A stretch of 64,000 bases of DNA from Polaribacter sp. BAL334 (GCF_015767435.1 NZ_JADWOV010000317.1:238882-302881), one strand, 5' to 3'; numbered from the stretch's first letter, positions 25,920-35,705 are shown. Notes: a model not told the origin generated them from the letters alone. Translations and numbers: made by a program.

Positions 25920-28900
25920 ATGACAAAAAAAGTTTTTAGAATTCATAGCCAAGGTTCATTAGGTAATGATTGGTTTGCATCAACACAAATTAATAGTGAA
26001 TTAATTGAAAGTATAAATACAGATGGAGGTGATGGTAAGAAGTTACCAACATCAATTCCTAGCCCATTTGCTCGTATAGATTTAGTCAGAACCGCTTTTA
26101 AAGTGGTTGGAGAATCTGGCAGGTTAGATGGTATTGAAAAGAATGGAAAAGCAACGGGCTCTGATAACCATAAATTAATTTCTGATGCGTTAGATATTGG
26201 GCAAATTTTATTCAATTTCAATAAATTCAAAGATGATTTAAAATTAGTAGCTTGGGATAGAACGATAAGTTTAAATAAACTATTAAACGGAAACGATCAA
26301 CAAAAACATTTAGGAAAGACTTTAGATTTATTTTTAAAACAAGATAGCAATCAATATAATTTTGACCAATTAGATAAATTATATATTGTAAAATACAAAC
26401 ATAACATTATTGGAGGTACTTCTCCTAGAACCTTGTTCTTCGCTGCGCCAGGGGTTACTGAAATTGACATTAAATTTGGTAATGATGTAATGCTAGATGA
26501 TGGCTTGCATCCCTTATATAAAAGAGATAAAGAATATATAAAGTATTTATATGCTCTATCTAAAACAACAAACTTTAACACATATTTTCCTGAATTTAAT
26601 AGTTATTTGATAGAAAATTTAAAAATAATAGCTCAAATAGACCTTAATTTCTATAATGAATTAATGATTTTAAATACCAATCAATATCTAAACTCATTGA
26701 AAAATTTAACGTTTAATGGTAATGCAGGTCAACCTTTGGAGGTCATCAATGGCCTTTCTTTAAAACAATTTGTTTTAGACCCTACAAAAATTCAAGAAAG
26801 TAGTGATTTAGTAATTTCTTCAAATAAAACAATAGAAGGGCTAAAGCCGTTAGTACTTCCAGTTGAACCTCTAAATCTGAGATATACATATACTTTTGAT
26901 ATATGGAATCCAGAAACAAAAGTTCCTGTTGAAGATATTAGACCTTTACACAAAAGAACACTACCAGAACAAGGCGATGTTTATCCATACTTAACAATGA
27001 ATGATTTTCTAACCGATACGATTATAAAATTACCTTACGATATTGACAAAGACAAATTTTTTACGGTTGGTGAAAACAAATATTTATTGCCATTAACAAA
27101 ATTATTTTTCAATTATTTCAGTGTGGAGGATATAGTCAATGGTAATTTTATTCAATTCAATGCAAGAGCATTAGGCAGTGTTGAAGTAATTATAAATATT
27201 CCAATCAAAAGAGGATCCATTCAATATTCAAAAATTTATTATCCAACGAATACAACAGATCCTAAAAAAGGAAATATTATTGAAAAATCATTTGCATTTT
27301 CAATTTTCCCTTTCATATTTAGTGATCAAACAGACATTACATACTCGTTAGGACTAGCTGATGTAACTCCTGAAAAAGGAAATAAGTTAGATTTAGAAGT
27401 TTTTAACACAAAAAGCAGCATCCAAAATATTAATAAAAATCAAAAACAACGCTCCGAAAGCCCTTTTATAACATCTCAAACAATTATTCAGAATAGGTTT
27501 GATATTGTTGAAATCAAATACAATGAGGTTGCGAATTATTTGATACCTAGTTGGCCAAAATACAGAGGTGTAGGGGGCGATAATTATGAATTTGCGATTG
27601 ATTTTGGGACAACAAATTCTCATATTGAATATAAAATTGAAGGGCAAGGAAGTGAAAAAGCTTTTGATATTTCTGAAAATGATAAGCAAATAGCATTTTT
27701 AATGCCCGATAACACGCCTAGAAGAGGTGCTGAAATCATTGCTGTAGTCGATGGTGAATCACATTTAAAACAAGAAGTAATTAGTAAAAAGTTCGGGAAG
27801 AATGAATTAAGAAATGCTCCTTTTAGGACATGCCTGGTGCAAAACAAAGAGGTTAATTATAACCTACCTACATTTGTTTTTGCTGATGCAAATGCTGGTT
27901 TTGATTATGAAAAAGTAGCAATAAGAAAGTATCTAAAGGCATATACGGATTTAAAATGGGCTAGTGATCATAACGATAGCAATACTCGCTTATCGCTTTA
28001 TATTAATGAGTTATTAATGTTGTGTAAAAACAAAGTTTTAATAAACGATGGGAACTTAGCAAATACAAAAATATCTTGGTTTTATCCTGTTAGTATGTCT
28101 ACTAGTCATTTAAACAGATTAAGAAAGATTTGGAAAGATAATTTTAAAACTGTTTTCGGAAATGGGTTAAGTACTGACAACCTTATTAATTTTCCTGAAA
28201 GTATTGCTCCATTTTATTTTTATAAAGCAAAAGGAGATATTCACGCGATGGCTAAACCTTCAGTTTCCATTGATATTGGGGGTGGTACAACGGATATAAT
28301 GATTTATGCTGATGGCGAACCAAAGCTAATTTCATCATTTAGATTTGCTGGAAACGCAATTTTTGGGGATGGTTTTAATGGGAGCATTAATAGTAATGGT
28401 TTTGTTAAAAAGTACTACCCTAATTTTAAAGAAATTCTAATTCAAAACAACTTAAAAGCTGAATTAGAGATTTTGGAAAAATTGTACAATGATAACCAGT
28501 CATCTCAAGACATAGTAAACTTTTTCTTTTCGTTGCATGAGAATAAAAACATACAAGACAAGCAACTAAAGAATCTAGATTTTTCTGAAAAATTGGCAAA
28601 TGATGGTGATTTTAAAATTATCTTTTTGTTATTTTATTCTTCCATAATATATCACATAGCACAACTAATGAAGGTAAAAGGGATGGAAACCCCAAGAAAT
28701 CTAATATTTAGTGGAACAGGCTCAAAAACCTTACAAATTCTTGATCAAGACACAAATAAATATACAGCTCTAAAGAAACTTTTTGAAGCTATTTTTAACA
28801 ATGTGTACAATGAAAACGAGGCTAATATCTCTATAAAAGGAAGTGAAAATCCCAAAGAAGTGACTTGTAAAGGTGGATTTTATGTCGACAATGATTTAGG

Positions 28901-29294
28901 AGATTTAAATCACTCAGTATTGGTAGAGATAAATACGGGGAATGCTGATGAGCTTTCGGTACAAAGCATAAGTAAAATTTCAGAAACTACCATAAAATAC
29001 AAAGATTTAAATGATTCTTATAAAAAGGGCGTTGTCAAAAATGTGGAGGATTTTTATAAATTATTTAATAAGTTAATGATTGAGCAAAATTTCAGGGACA
29101 GATTTGATGTTTCAAATAACTCTTCTGAAATTTTTAATAAAATTAAATCCCTAGATTTATTAGATTATGAAATGCAAGGCATCGCTAAATTAAAATCTGA
29201 TGCCGTTGATGAAGATCCTTTAGGTGAAACTTTGTTCTTTTTTCCTCTAATTGGAAAATTAAATGAATTGACTAGAGAAATCGTTAATAAATAA
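25920..29294 (+). CDS. Large actin/Hsp70-fold ATPase, SrfB-like
   Basis: 1124 aa. The N-terminal ~545 residues have no domain I recognise. From about 555 an actin/Hsp70-type ATPase core begins: phosphate 1 motif FAIDFGTTNSHIEY, phosphate 2 motif SIDIGGGTTDIMIYADG near 782-798, and an adenosine motif FSGTGSKTLQIL near 930. This architecture and size resemble the enterobacterial SrfB 'virulence factor' family, whose mechanism is unknown; the match is tentative. It follows the tubulin-like gene by 6 bases and is the largest protein of the cluster. Both phosphate motifs are intact, so ATPase activity is expected. Confidence 0.65.
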   Translation: MTKKVFRIHSQGSLGNDWFASTQINSELIESINTDGGDGKKLPTSIPSPFARIDLVRTAFKVVGESGRLDGIEKNGKATGSDNHKLISDALDIGQILFNFNKFKDDLKLVAWDRTISLNKLLNGNDQQKHLGKTLDLFLKQDSNQYNFDQLDKLYIVKYKHNIIGGTSPRTLFFAAPGVTEIDIKFGNDVMLDDGLHPLYKRDKEYIKYLYALSKTTNFNTYFPEFNSYLIENLKIIAQIDLNFYNELMILNTNQYLNSLKNLTFNGNAGQPLEVINGLSLKQFVLDPTKIQESSDLVISSNKTIEGLKPLVLPVEPLNLRYTYTFDIWNPETKVPVEDIRPLHKRTLPEQGDVYPYLTMNDFLTDTIIKLPYDIDKDKFFTVGENKYLLPLTKLFFNYFSVEDIVNGNFIQFNARALGSVEVIINIPIKRGSIQYSKIYYPTNTTDPKKGNIIEKSFAFSIFPFIFSDQTDITYSLGLADVTPEKGNKLDLEVFNTKSSIQNINKNQKQRSESPFITSQTIIQNRFDIVEIKYNEVANYLIPSWPKYRGVGGDNYEFAIDFGTTNSHIEYKIEGQGSEKAFDISENDKQIAFLMPDNTPRRGAEIIAVVDGESHLKQEVISKKFGKNELRNAPFRTCLVQNKEVNYNLPTFVFADANAGFDYEKVAIRKYLKAYTDLKWASDHNDSNTRLSLYINELLMLCKNKVLINDGNLANTKISWFYPVSMSTSHLNRLRKIWKDNFKTVFGNGLSTDNLINFPESIAPFYFYKAKGDIHAMAKPSVSIDIGGGTTDIMIYADGEPKLISSFRFAGNAIFGDGFNGSINSNGFVKKYYPNFKEILIQNNLKAELEILEKLYNDNQSSQDIVNFFFSLHENKNIQDKQLKNLDFSEKLANDGDFKIIFLLFYSSIIYHIAQLMKVKGMETPRNLIFSGTGSKTLQILDQDTNKYTALKKLFEAIFNNVYNENEANISIKGSENPKEVTCKGGFYVDNDLGDLNHSVLVEINTGNADELSVQSISKISETTIKYKDLNDSYKKGVVKNVEDFYKLFNKLMIEQNFRDRFDVSNNSSEIFNKIKSLDLLDYEMQGIAKLKSDAVDEDPLGETLFFFPLIGKLNELTREIVNK

Positions 29295-29477
29295 CACATA
29301 TTTTTCATATAAAAATATCAAAAAAATGACAAGCCTTAAGGTAAAGTATTAAAAATGTTGAGGAAGTAACGTTTCATTTTACCTAGTAAATATAAAATAT
29401 AGACTACTAAGTATTGTTGGTTTCAGTAACAGTAATAAATAATGATTTTATAAAAGATAATATATAAAAAAACTAAA

Positions 29478-30152
29478 ATGTTAATCAAAGCGCTACTTGT
29501 ATTGTCATTTATTTTAAATGTTTTTTTAGCAATAAAAACATTACGAAATAAAAAGTCTTATAAGTCTATTTTAAGGAGTAAAGAGTACTCAAATGAAAGA
29601 AAAATTAAAGATTTAAGTGAAAGGTATGATAACTTAAAAATTACCCATGCAAAATGTATTAAAGATCTTGATTCTTTAAGAGATCAAAACTATAACAATC
29701 AGAGCTTTAATGAAGAAAAGAAAGTAATAACTGACATGCCTGCAACAGCAGAAAGGGTAATGGAAAACGTTGATAATTCATTTTTGGAAGATGAAAAACC
29801 AATAATTATTAATCTAGATATTTTAAAAACAAGTAAAACATTAATATACCTTCCAGTACCTTTTAAGGAAAGAAGATTTGCAAAAGAAGATGAAAGTGAA
29901 TCAAAAAAAACAACCTCTCTCTATATTGTTGAAGTTTCTAAAGATAAAAATGAGGGTATAATCTCTTTAATCGAATCAGCGGATTTATCTAGAGCACTAA
30001 ATTCTCCTAACATATATTTAGAAACTGTTTGTGATTATGAAAATGTATACAGCCCTGATGCGAAAGGAATAAAGGTAGTTGAAAAAGGTAAGGTTGTTTT
30101 AGAAGGTCAAGATTGGGTAGTGAAAAAGAAAATAAGAATAAAATTTAATTAA
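29478..30152 (+). CDS. Membrane-anchored coiled-coil protein of the cluster
   Basis: 224 aa with one N-terminal hydrophobic segment (2-19), then a charged helical stretch with heptad-like spacing (25-75). A linker leads to a compact C-terminal region (about 100-224, TLIYLPVPFKERRF, DYENVYSPDAKG). No family is recognised. It begins 183 bases after the previous gene, the only sizeable gap in the cluster, and ends 3 bases before the MotA-like gene. An internal promoter may lie in the gap, though no convincing box was found. Confidence 0.6.
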   Translation: MLIKALLVLSFILNVFLAIKTLRNKKSYKSILRSKEYSNERKIKDLSERYDNLKITHAKCIKDLDSLRDQNYNNQSFNEEKKVITDMPATAERVMENVDNSFLEDEKPIIINLDILKTSKTLIYLPVPFKERRFAKEDESESKKTTSLYIVEVSKDKNEGIISLIESADLSRALNSPNIYLETVCDYENVYSPDAKGIKVVEKGKVVLEGQDWVVKKKIRIKFN

Positions 30153-30155
30153 ACT

Positions 30156-31772
30156 ATGTTAACTTATATAGAAGTTGTTATAATTATTGGAATAATTGCT
30201 TTACAGTTAAATTTAGCAAGAATATTATGGTATAAGATTGTTGAATATCGTGCTATTTTTGATTTTGATGCGCTTCCAGTAATTTCTCAAAAAAATGTGA
30301 CAAAAAGTATTTACAACTCTGGTAATATAGATGAAATACTCTCTAATTTAGAAGAAGAAGGAAATATTACGATTACATATTTAGACTACAAAAGAAATAG
30401 CAAAGTACTTGGTACTATTGTAAAATACATAAATGTGTATTTAATAAAGAACAAAGGAGCATCTATTGATTTTCATTTAATAAAAGATATTGTTGATAAA
30501 CATACTGAAACGATTGAAAACCAAATAGAAAATAGAATTCCAGCCCCTTTATATTTAGGGTTAGCTGCTACTATGATTGGAATTATTTTAGGCCTTTTTT
30601 CAGTTTCTTTTGATGGTGGTAGTAATGCCTTAGATTCTATACAACCTTTAATTAATGGAGTAAAGTGGGCAATGTCTGCGAGTGTAATTGGGCTGATTAT
30701 AACGACGTATTTTTCAATTAAAGTATATAAAGACGCACAGACTGAGGCCGATGAAGAAAAAAGTGAGTTTTTATCAAAATTACAATCGGAGTTAATGCCA
30801 AAAATGGCAATAGGGAAATTGCCAGAAGTTTCCATTCTATCGGATAAGTTAGATATTTTTGCTCGAAATACTATCGAATCAATAACTCACCTAGACTATA
30901 TAGTACGAACTACTTCAAGCACCATAGAGAGAGAACAAAAACTGATTAATGATATTAGCAAGCTAGATGTAGCTAAAATTACAACTGCTAATGTTGAAGT
31001 GTTTGGTCAATTAGATATAATGATGGATTCTTTTAAGAATTTTGCAAATTATTACAATCAGTTAAATAATTCCATGAATGGAACTACTGAACTTGTAAAA
31101 AAATTACAACATTTTATAGGAACTACCGAAAATATCAATGCTGTTTTAGAAGGTATTAAGAATAATATAGAGACAAGTAATTCGGCAACTACTTTTTTTA
31201 ATAACCATATTCAAACATTTTCAAAATATGGTGATGCAGTGAACGAAGCTGTAGTGGCTACAGAATCAAAAATGGCTAAAGCGATTAATGAGTTAGGAAA
31301 ATTATCTCAAGAACAATTTAATTTGTTTAATGAGGCAATTGCAGGCTTTGACTCAAAACTATCTACTGCATTTTTACAGTCTATTGAAAAGTTTACCAAA
31401 GCAATGGATGATCAAATTCTAAGAACGGAACAAGCCTATGAAAATAGCCGTCCTAAGTTTGAAAAATTAGATCAATTAGATCAATTACAACAATTGAGCA
31501 GTATAGATAAAGGCTTAGAAAATTTAAAGACTGATTTGTCACAAGTCTTTAAAAATAGTTGTCAAGATATTATTCTTGCAATAGGTAACGCAAATAAGAA
31601 TAGTCAATTATCTGAAGCAAAAACATCTTCTAATTTATTCGCACCCTCTATTGAAAAAATTAAAAAATCTAAATTTGATACCTTTTCTGATGTTCTAAAA
31701 GTAGGGGCTTATGTAACCATCATTATTTATGGTGCTTTTTCGTTATTACTGTATTTTGACATAATTAAATAA
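30156..31772 (+). CDS. MotA/TolQ/ExbB-like proton channel subunit with long tail
   Basis: 538 aa. Membrane segments lie near 4-25, 128-151 and 169-192, with a further one at the C-terminus (about 515-535). The core RIPAPLYLGLAATMIGIILGLF and WAMSASVIGLIITTYF match the TolQ/ExbB/MotA channel domain. Residues ~200-500 are a long cytoplasmic helical region with coiled-coil character, like the tail of ZorA in Zorya defence, and unlike MotA. The stop codon overlaps the ATG of the MotB-like gene (TAATG). It should form a proton-driven motor with the two following proteins. Confidence 0.75.
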   Translation: MLTYIEVVIIIGIIALQLNLARILWYKIVEYRAIFDFDALPVISQKNVTKSIYNSGNIDEILSNLEEEGNITITYLDYKRNSKVLGTIVKYINVYLIKNKGASIDFHLIKDIVDKHTETIENQIENRIPAPLYLGLAATMIGIILGLFSVSFDGGSNALDSIQPLINGVKWAMSASVIGLIITTYFSIKVYKDAQTEADEEKSEFLSKLQSELMPKMAIGKLPEVSILSDKLDIFARNTIESITHLDYIVRTTSSTIEREQKLINDISKLDVAKITTANVEVFGQLDIMMDSFKNFANYYNQLNNSMNGTTELVKKLQHFIGTTENINAVLEGIKNNIETSNSATTFFNNHIQTFSKYGDAVNEAVVATESKMAKAINELGKLSQEQFNLFNEAIAGFDSKLSTAFLQSIEKFTKAMDDQILRTEQAYENSRPKFEKLDQLDQLQQLSSIDKGLENLKTDLSQVFKNSCQDIILAIGNANKNSQLSEAKTSSNLFAPSIEKIKKSKFDTFSDVLKVGAYVTIIIYGAFSLLLYFDIIK

Positions 31773-32524
31773 TGAAAAAATCTAACTTCTTTTGGGTTGG
31801 TTTTGCAGATTTAATGACAAGTTTATTTTTTATAATGTTGGTGTTGTATGTTGTGTCATTCACCTTATTCAAAATAAAAATAAATGAACTGAATAATGTT
31901 AATCAAAAATTAGATTCCCTGATAATTGATTTAGAGCAGAATAAAAAATTACTACTAATACAGGCTGAAAAAGCAAAAATAATTGATGATGTTGAAAAAA
32001 ATTTAGAGCCTTTAATAAAAAATTCTTCATTATTTCGCTATGAAGAAAAGTATAAACGATTTACCTTAAGTTTTGATGTGAAATTTAAAGTAGGTAAAAC
32101 AAATATTGATGAATATAGTTTAATTAATTCCAAAGAAACTATAAAAAAAATAACAGTTGTTGGAAAAGAACTTGAAAGCACAATAAATATTTTAATAAGT
32201 AAAAAAAACTTAAATCCCAACATGAAAAATGTTTCATACCTTCTAATTATAGCTGGCTATTCTTCTAAACTTATAAATGAAAATTTATTTGAAGAATATG
32301 ATAGAAGCTATAAAAGAGCCTTTTATTTATGGGACTATTGGAATAAGTTAGGTATTGATTTTGAAGATTCAAAATACAATGGATTAGTTGATTTACAAAT
32401 TTCAGGTAATGGATGGGGAGGAGTTGGTAGATTTGATAGAGATCCAAATAATTTATTTATTAATGAAACAAAAAATCAAAGGTTTATAATACAGATCGTA
32501 CCAAAAATTGGTAAAACAGATTAA
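31772..32524 (+). CDS. MotB/OmpA-like stator protein, first paralogue
   Basis: 250 aa. The N-terminus KSNFFWVGFADLMTSLFFIM holds the single membrane helix with the conserved channel Asp (FADLMT), as in MotB and ZorB. A helical linker leads to a C-terminal OmpA/MotB-like domain (about 95-248) with LLIIAGYSS, YKRAFYLWDYW and NQRFIIQIV, the peptidoglycan-binding fold. It starts inside the stop codon of the MotA-like gene and ends 2 bases before a close paralogue. Confidence 0.8.
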   Translation: MKKSNFFWVGFADLMTSLFFIMLVLYVVSFTLFKIKINELNNVNQKLDSLIIDLEQNKKLLLIQAEKAKIIDDVEKNLEPLIKNSSLFRYEEKYKRFTLSFDVKFKVGKTNIDEYSLINSKETIKKITVVGKELESTINILISKKNLNPNMKNVSYLLIIAGYSSKLINENLFEEYDRSYKRAFYLWDYWNKLGIDFEDSKYNGLVDLQISGNGWGGVGRFDRDPNNLFINETKNQRFIIQIVPKIGKTD

Positions 32525-32526
32525 TC

Positions 32527-33231
32527 ATGAAAAAGTCAGGTTTTTTTTGGGTAAGTTATGCAGATTTAATGACTAGTTTATTTTTTATAATGCTTGTATT
32601 GTATGTAATTTCATTTGCAATTCTTCAAACCAAACAAAACACACTTGAAGTGCAAGCTAACCAACTAAAAGAAATAAAAGATATTCAAAAAGCGATAGAG
32701 AATTTAGACAATACTTATTATCATTTCGACACAGTAAACAAAAGGTACAAATTAAACATTGATGTTCGTTTCAAATCAAATAGTTCAAATATTATAGATA
32801 TTCCTTTATCTACAAGAATAAATCTAGCAAAGGCAGGAAAAAATTTATTTAATAAGGTTAAAAGTATAATTGATACAAGTAAAACAATTGATTATTTATT
32901 AATAATCGAGGGCAATGCTCAAAGGTCTAATAACAATTGGGTATCTAATCCAAACATGGGATATAATCTAAGCTATAATAGAGCATTGTCTTTATTTAAT
33001 TATTGGAAAGAAATTGGTGCTGATTTCAATAGTTTAGGAACTCAGTGTGAAGTAATTCTTGCTGGGAGCGGATATTTCAGCCATTCTCGTGATGAGGAAG
33101 ATGAAAATAATAACAGACGATTTACAATACAAGTAACATCTAAAGTTGGTAAATTTTTAAATGATATTGAAAATAATAAAGATTTAAAAAGCCAAGCGAA
33201 TAAAACTTCCCAAAAAAAAATATTTAAATAA
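32527..33231 (+). CDS. MotB/OmpA-like stator protein, second paralogue
   Basis: 234 aa. Same plan as the preceding protein. The N-terminal helix has FFWVSYADLMTSLFFIM with the channel Asp. The OmpA-like domain includes LLIIEGNAQ, LSYNRALSLFNYW and NNRRFTIQV near the end. The first 30 residues of the two are nearly identical while the rest has diverged, so they may form a heterodimer around one channel. It ends with a Lys-rich tail, 2 bases before the transglutaminase-like gene. Confidence 0.8.
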   Translation: MKKSGFFWVSYADLMTSLFFIMLVLYVISFAILQTKQNTLEVQANQLKEIKDIQKAIENLDNTYYHFDTVNKRYKLNIDVRFKSNSSNIIDIPLSTRINLAKAGKNLFNKVKSIIDTSKTIDYLLIIEGNAQRSNNNWVSNPNMGYNLSYNRALSLFNYWKEIGADFNSLGTQCEVILAGSGYFSHSRDEEDENNNRRFTIQVTSKVGKFLNDIENNKDLKSQANKTSQKKIFK

Positions 33232-33233
33232 GT

Positions 33234-33974
33234 ATGAAATATAAATTAATAATAACTATTTCTTTAATAATATCATCTTTTATCTTTAATTCTTGTAGTA
33301 GTTGTTCTAGATCAGGCCGTTCAAAAATAATTGCAATGGCTAAATCAGAGGCAAGTAAAAAAAACACAATACCTGAACCTAATACAATAATAAAAAAATC
33401 GGAACCTCAAATTATTAATATTGAAGACATTGTATCACCAAATGAAAAAAATCGTATTAATGAAGAATTGATAAAAAGTAAAATTCCTCCAGTAATTGGA
33501 AATTTAATACAAGTTGAAGGTTTAGTGTTAAAGGAAGTATCTGAATTAAATATAAAGCTCAATACGAGTGGCTCTCAATTAGAACAAATTTTAGCAATGC
33601 AAAATTATGTTTTCAAGAATTGGCATTATATTTTTGATCCTATTACAGGTAAAGATACTTGGAGGTCAGCAGAAGCAACTCTATCATTAAAATACAATGA
33701 TCAATATTCAGGTGATTGTGATGATTTTGCAATTTTAATGGCTTCAATGGCAAGGCAAATTGGTTTAAAGTCAAGAATGATTGGTGGATTTGATGATGAA
33801 AGTGGCCATGCTTTTGCAGAATTTCTATTGCCTGAAGAAGAATTATCGAACGAATTATTAAATGGTTTAGACTTCAGAAAAGATTCATTAGGTATTTGGG
33901 TGAGCTTAGATTGGTTTAAAGGTGAAAATCACAAAAAATTTACTAAAAATATAATAATCTATGAGAATATATAA
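33234..33974 (+). CDS. Transglutaminase-like cysteine-protease-fold lipoprotein
   Basis: 246 aa with a lipobox (FNSC near residue 20), so anchored in the envelope. A transglutaminase-like core spans about 100-235: catalytic Cys in SGDCDDFAILMAS near 162, His in DESGHAFAEFLL near 192, and Asp in WVSLDWF near 225. The triad is complete. Relatives cleave or remodel proteins or cell-wall peptides. Its place after the peptidoglycan-binding stators suggests work on the wall or on a partner of the complex. Confidence 0.75.
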   Translation: MKYKLIITISLIISSFIFNSCSSCSRSGRSKIIAMAKSEASKKNTIPEPNTIIKKSEPQIINIEDIVSPNEKNRINEELIKSKIPPVIGNLIQVEGLVLKEVSELNIKLNTSGSQLEQILAMQNYVFKNWHYIFDPITGKDTWRSAEATLSLKYNDQYSGDCDDFAILMASMARQIGLKSRMIGGFDDESGHAFAEFLLPEEELSNELLNGLDFRKDSLGIWVSLDWFKGENHKKFTKNIIIYENI

Positions 33975-34006
33975 TTGAATTAAATTATTAAAACATTAAA
34001 ATTATT

Positions 34007-34831
34007 GTGAAAAAAATATTATTCTTTTTTTTTATTGTTATTCAATTTATAAATTGTACTTCGAAATCTGCTAATGCCAAATTAAGAAATGGCATTATAA
34101 ACCATGAAAAAAGCACTGATAATCTTGATGTTATTTTGCCTATTTCAAACAATTTCTTCTATTATCCAACCTCTAAATCGAACCAAATAATTAGACATAA
34201 ATATTTTATGGCCTCGTATAGTGAAAAAGACGAGCAGGCAGAATGGGTCTTCTATAAGGTTTCAATTAATAATTACAATAGTAAAGTTATTAGAACAAAT
34301 GATTACAGAGAAGATCCTTCTGTGAAAACAAAATCCGCGTCACCAGATGATTATAAGGGTAGTGGTTATGATATGGGGCATTTGGCTCCTGCTCAAGCAA
34401 TGAGTTTTAGTTTTGATTCAATGAGTGAAAGTTTTTTTTTAAGTAATATATCACCTCAAAAAGCTGCTTTTAATAGAGGTATATGGAAGTCTCTTGAGGG
34501 AAAAGTAGAATATTGGTCAAGTTTTAATGATTCAATATATGTAGTTACAGGTCCAATTTTAGATAATCCAATTGATCAAATTGGTACAAATAAAGTAAAT
34601 GTTCCAAGAGCCTTTTTTAAAACACTTATTAGTTTTAAAAATGGTAATGCAAAGGGTATTGCATTCATGATTCCAAATGAAAAATCAGATAAATCTATTT
34701 ATTCATTTGCAACATCTATTGATGAAGTTGAAAAAATTACTGGTATTAATTTTTATTTTGAACTTGATAAATCAGCTCAAGATAAAGCTGAAGCTAATTA
34801 TGATATAAAAAAATGGATTTTGATAAATTAG
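34007..34831 (+). CDS. NUC1/EndoG-type DNA/RNA non-specific endonuclease lipoprotein
   Basis: 274 aa with a GTG start. A signal with lipobox INC near residue 19 makes it an exported lipoprotein. The beta-beta-alpha-metal nuclease core is clear: YDMGHLAPAQAM near 122-133 (canonical DRGHLAPA, here Arg is Met, the catalytic His is kept), metal Asn in SNISPQKAAFNRGIW near 145-159, and VVTGPILD. The family cuts DNA and RNA without sequence preference. It closes the cluster, 32 bases after the transglutaminase-like gene. An envelope position would let it meet incoming DNA. Confidence 0.85.
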   Translation: MKKILFFFFIVIQFINCTSKSANAKLRNGIINHEKSTDNLDVILPISNNFFYYPTSKSNQIIRHKYFMASYSEKDEQAEWVFYKVSINNYNSKVIRTNDYREDPSVKTKSASPDDYKGSGYDMGHLAPAQAMSFSFDSMSESFFLSNISPQKAAFNRGIWKSLEGKVEYWSSFNDSIYVVTGPILDNPIDQIGTNKVNVPRAFFKTLISFKNGNAKGIAFMIPNEKSDKSIYSFATSIDEVEKITGINFYFELDKSAQDKAEANYDIKKWILIN

Positions 34832-34908
34832 AATTTAATAATTAATTTTTAGGTTTTAATTTTACTTTTCATACATAAATAGCATTTAATTGCAATATTT
34901 AGCATAAA

Positions 34909-35487
34909 TCAATCTATTTCTTTTGAAATATTTTTTAGTTCAGCCAACCTATTTTTGAACATTTCAAAAATTGATTCAGGTTCCCATTCATCAGTTTCTG
35001 TTTTTCCATGACCTAAAGATTCATAATAAAGAAGTTTTCCTCCTCTAAAATAAAATTCACAAACCCATGGTGAGGTCGCAAAATGATTAATTGGCATATA
35101 CATTGAGGATTCTAGTGCATAAATCAACTCTCCATTTTTCTCAAAATAAATTTCTTCAAAGAGTAAAGAATCCTCCTGTGAATTAATAATAATTATTTTT
35201 TTTCCTTTTTTACTTTCACAAATTCTCCAAAATTCCTTTTTACCATTAAAGTCTGAAGCTGCAACTATATTTTGATCACATTTTGAAAATTCTTCTTTGA
35301 ATTGAGAATATATTTCTAATATAAATTTTCTTTCCTTTTCTTCATTAGTTTGCTCAGTAATTTCTGGGATTTTTGAAGATATTTCTATATCAGATTTAGT
35401 TTCTTTTTTTTCTAAAGAGTTGCCTTTTTTAAATTCGCAAGATGCTAATGAGATAATAGCTACTAATAGTAGAAGAGTTTTTTTCAT
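34909..35487 (-). CDS. Hypothetical lipoprotein
   Basis: 192 aa with a clear lipoprotein signal (MKKTLLLLVAIISLASC). A Lys/Glu-rich linker (18-55) leads to a small mixed alpha/beta domain with a Cys in ICESKKGKK and a YFRGGKLLYYES segment. No family is recognised. It is convergent with the nuclease gene, so it is not part of that cluster, and no terminator is seen between them. Confidence 0.6.
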   Translation of the reverse strand: MKKTLLLLVAIISLASCEFKKGNSLEKKETKSDIEISSKIPEITEQTNEEKERKFILEIYSQFKEEFSKCDQNIVAASDFNGKKEFWRICESKKGKKIIIINSQEDSLLFEEIYFEKNGELIYALESSMYMPINHFATSPWVCEFYFRGGKLLYYESLGHGKTETDEWEPESIFEMFKNRLAELKNISKEID

Positions 35488-35705
35488 TTTAATTTTTTCA
35501 AGACCAAATATAATTATTAAATAATAAAAAAAATATTATTACACAATAAGATTAAGATTTGAATTTTATTGTTAATGACTGGAAATTCAAATAATTTTTA
35601 CTGGTCTGCTATTCATAATGATTTAAATGCGTATTTTAGTGGTAGAATAAAATGAAATGACACAGTTTATTGAACACTTCTAAGCTTAAGCATTTTAATT
35701 TGATA

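Noticed and set aside
30156..33231. Calling the MotA/MotB genes a canonical Zorya system
   Set aside because: ZorC, ZorD and ZorE homologues are missing and the neighbours (tubulin-like, actin-like, transglutaminase) do not belong to Zorya.
30156..33231. Flagellar or gliding motor (MotAB, GldLM)
   Set aside because: No flagellar or gld genes are nearby, and the long MotA tail and doubled MotB do not fit GldL/GldM.
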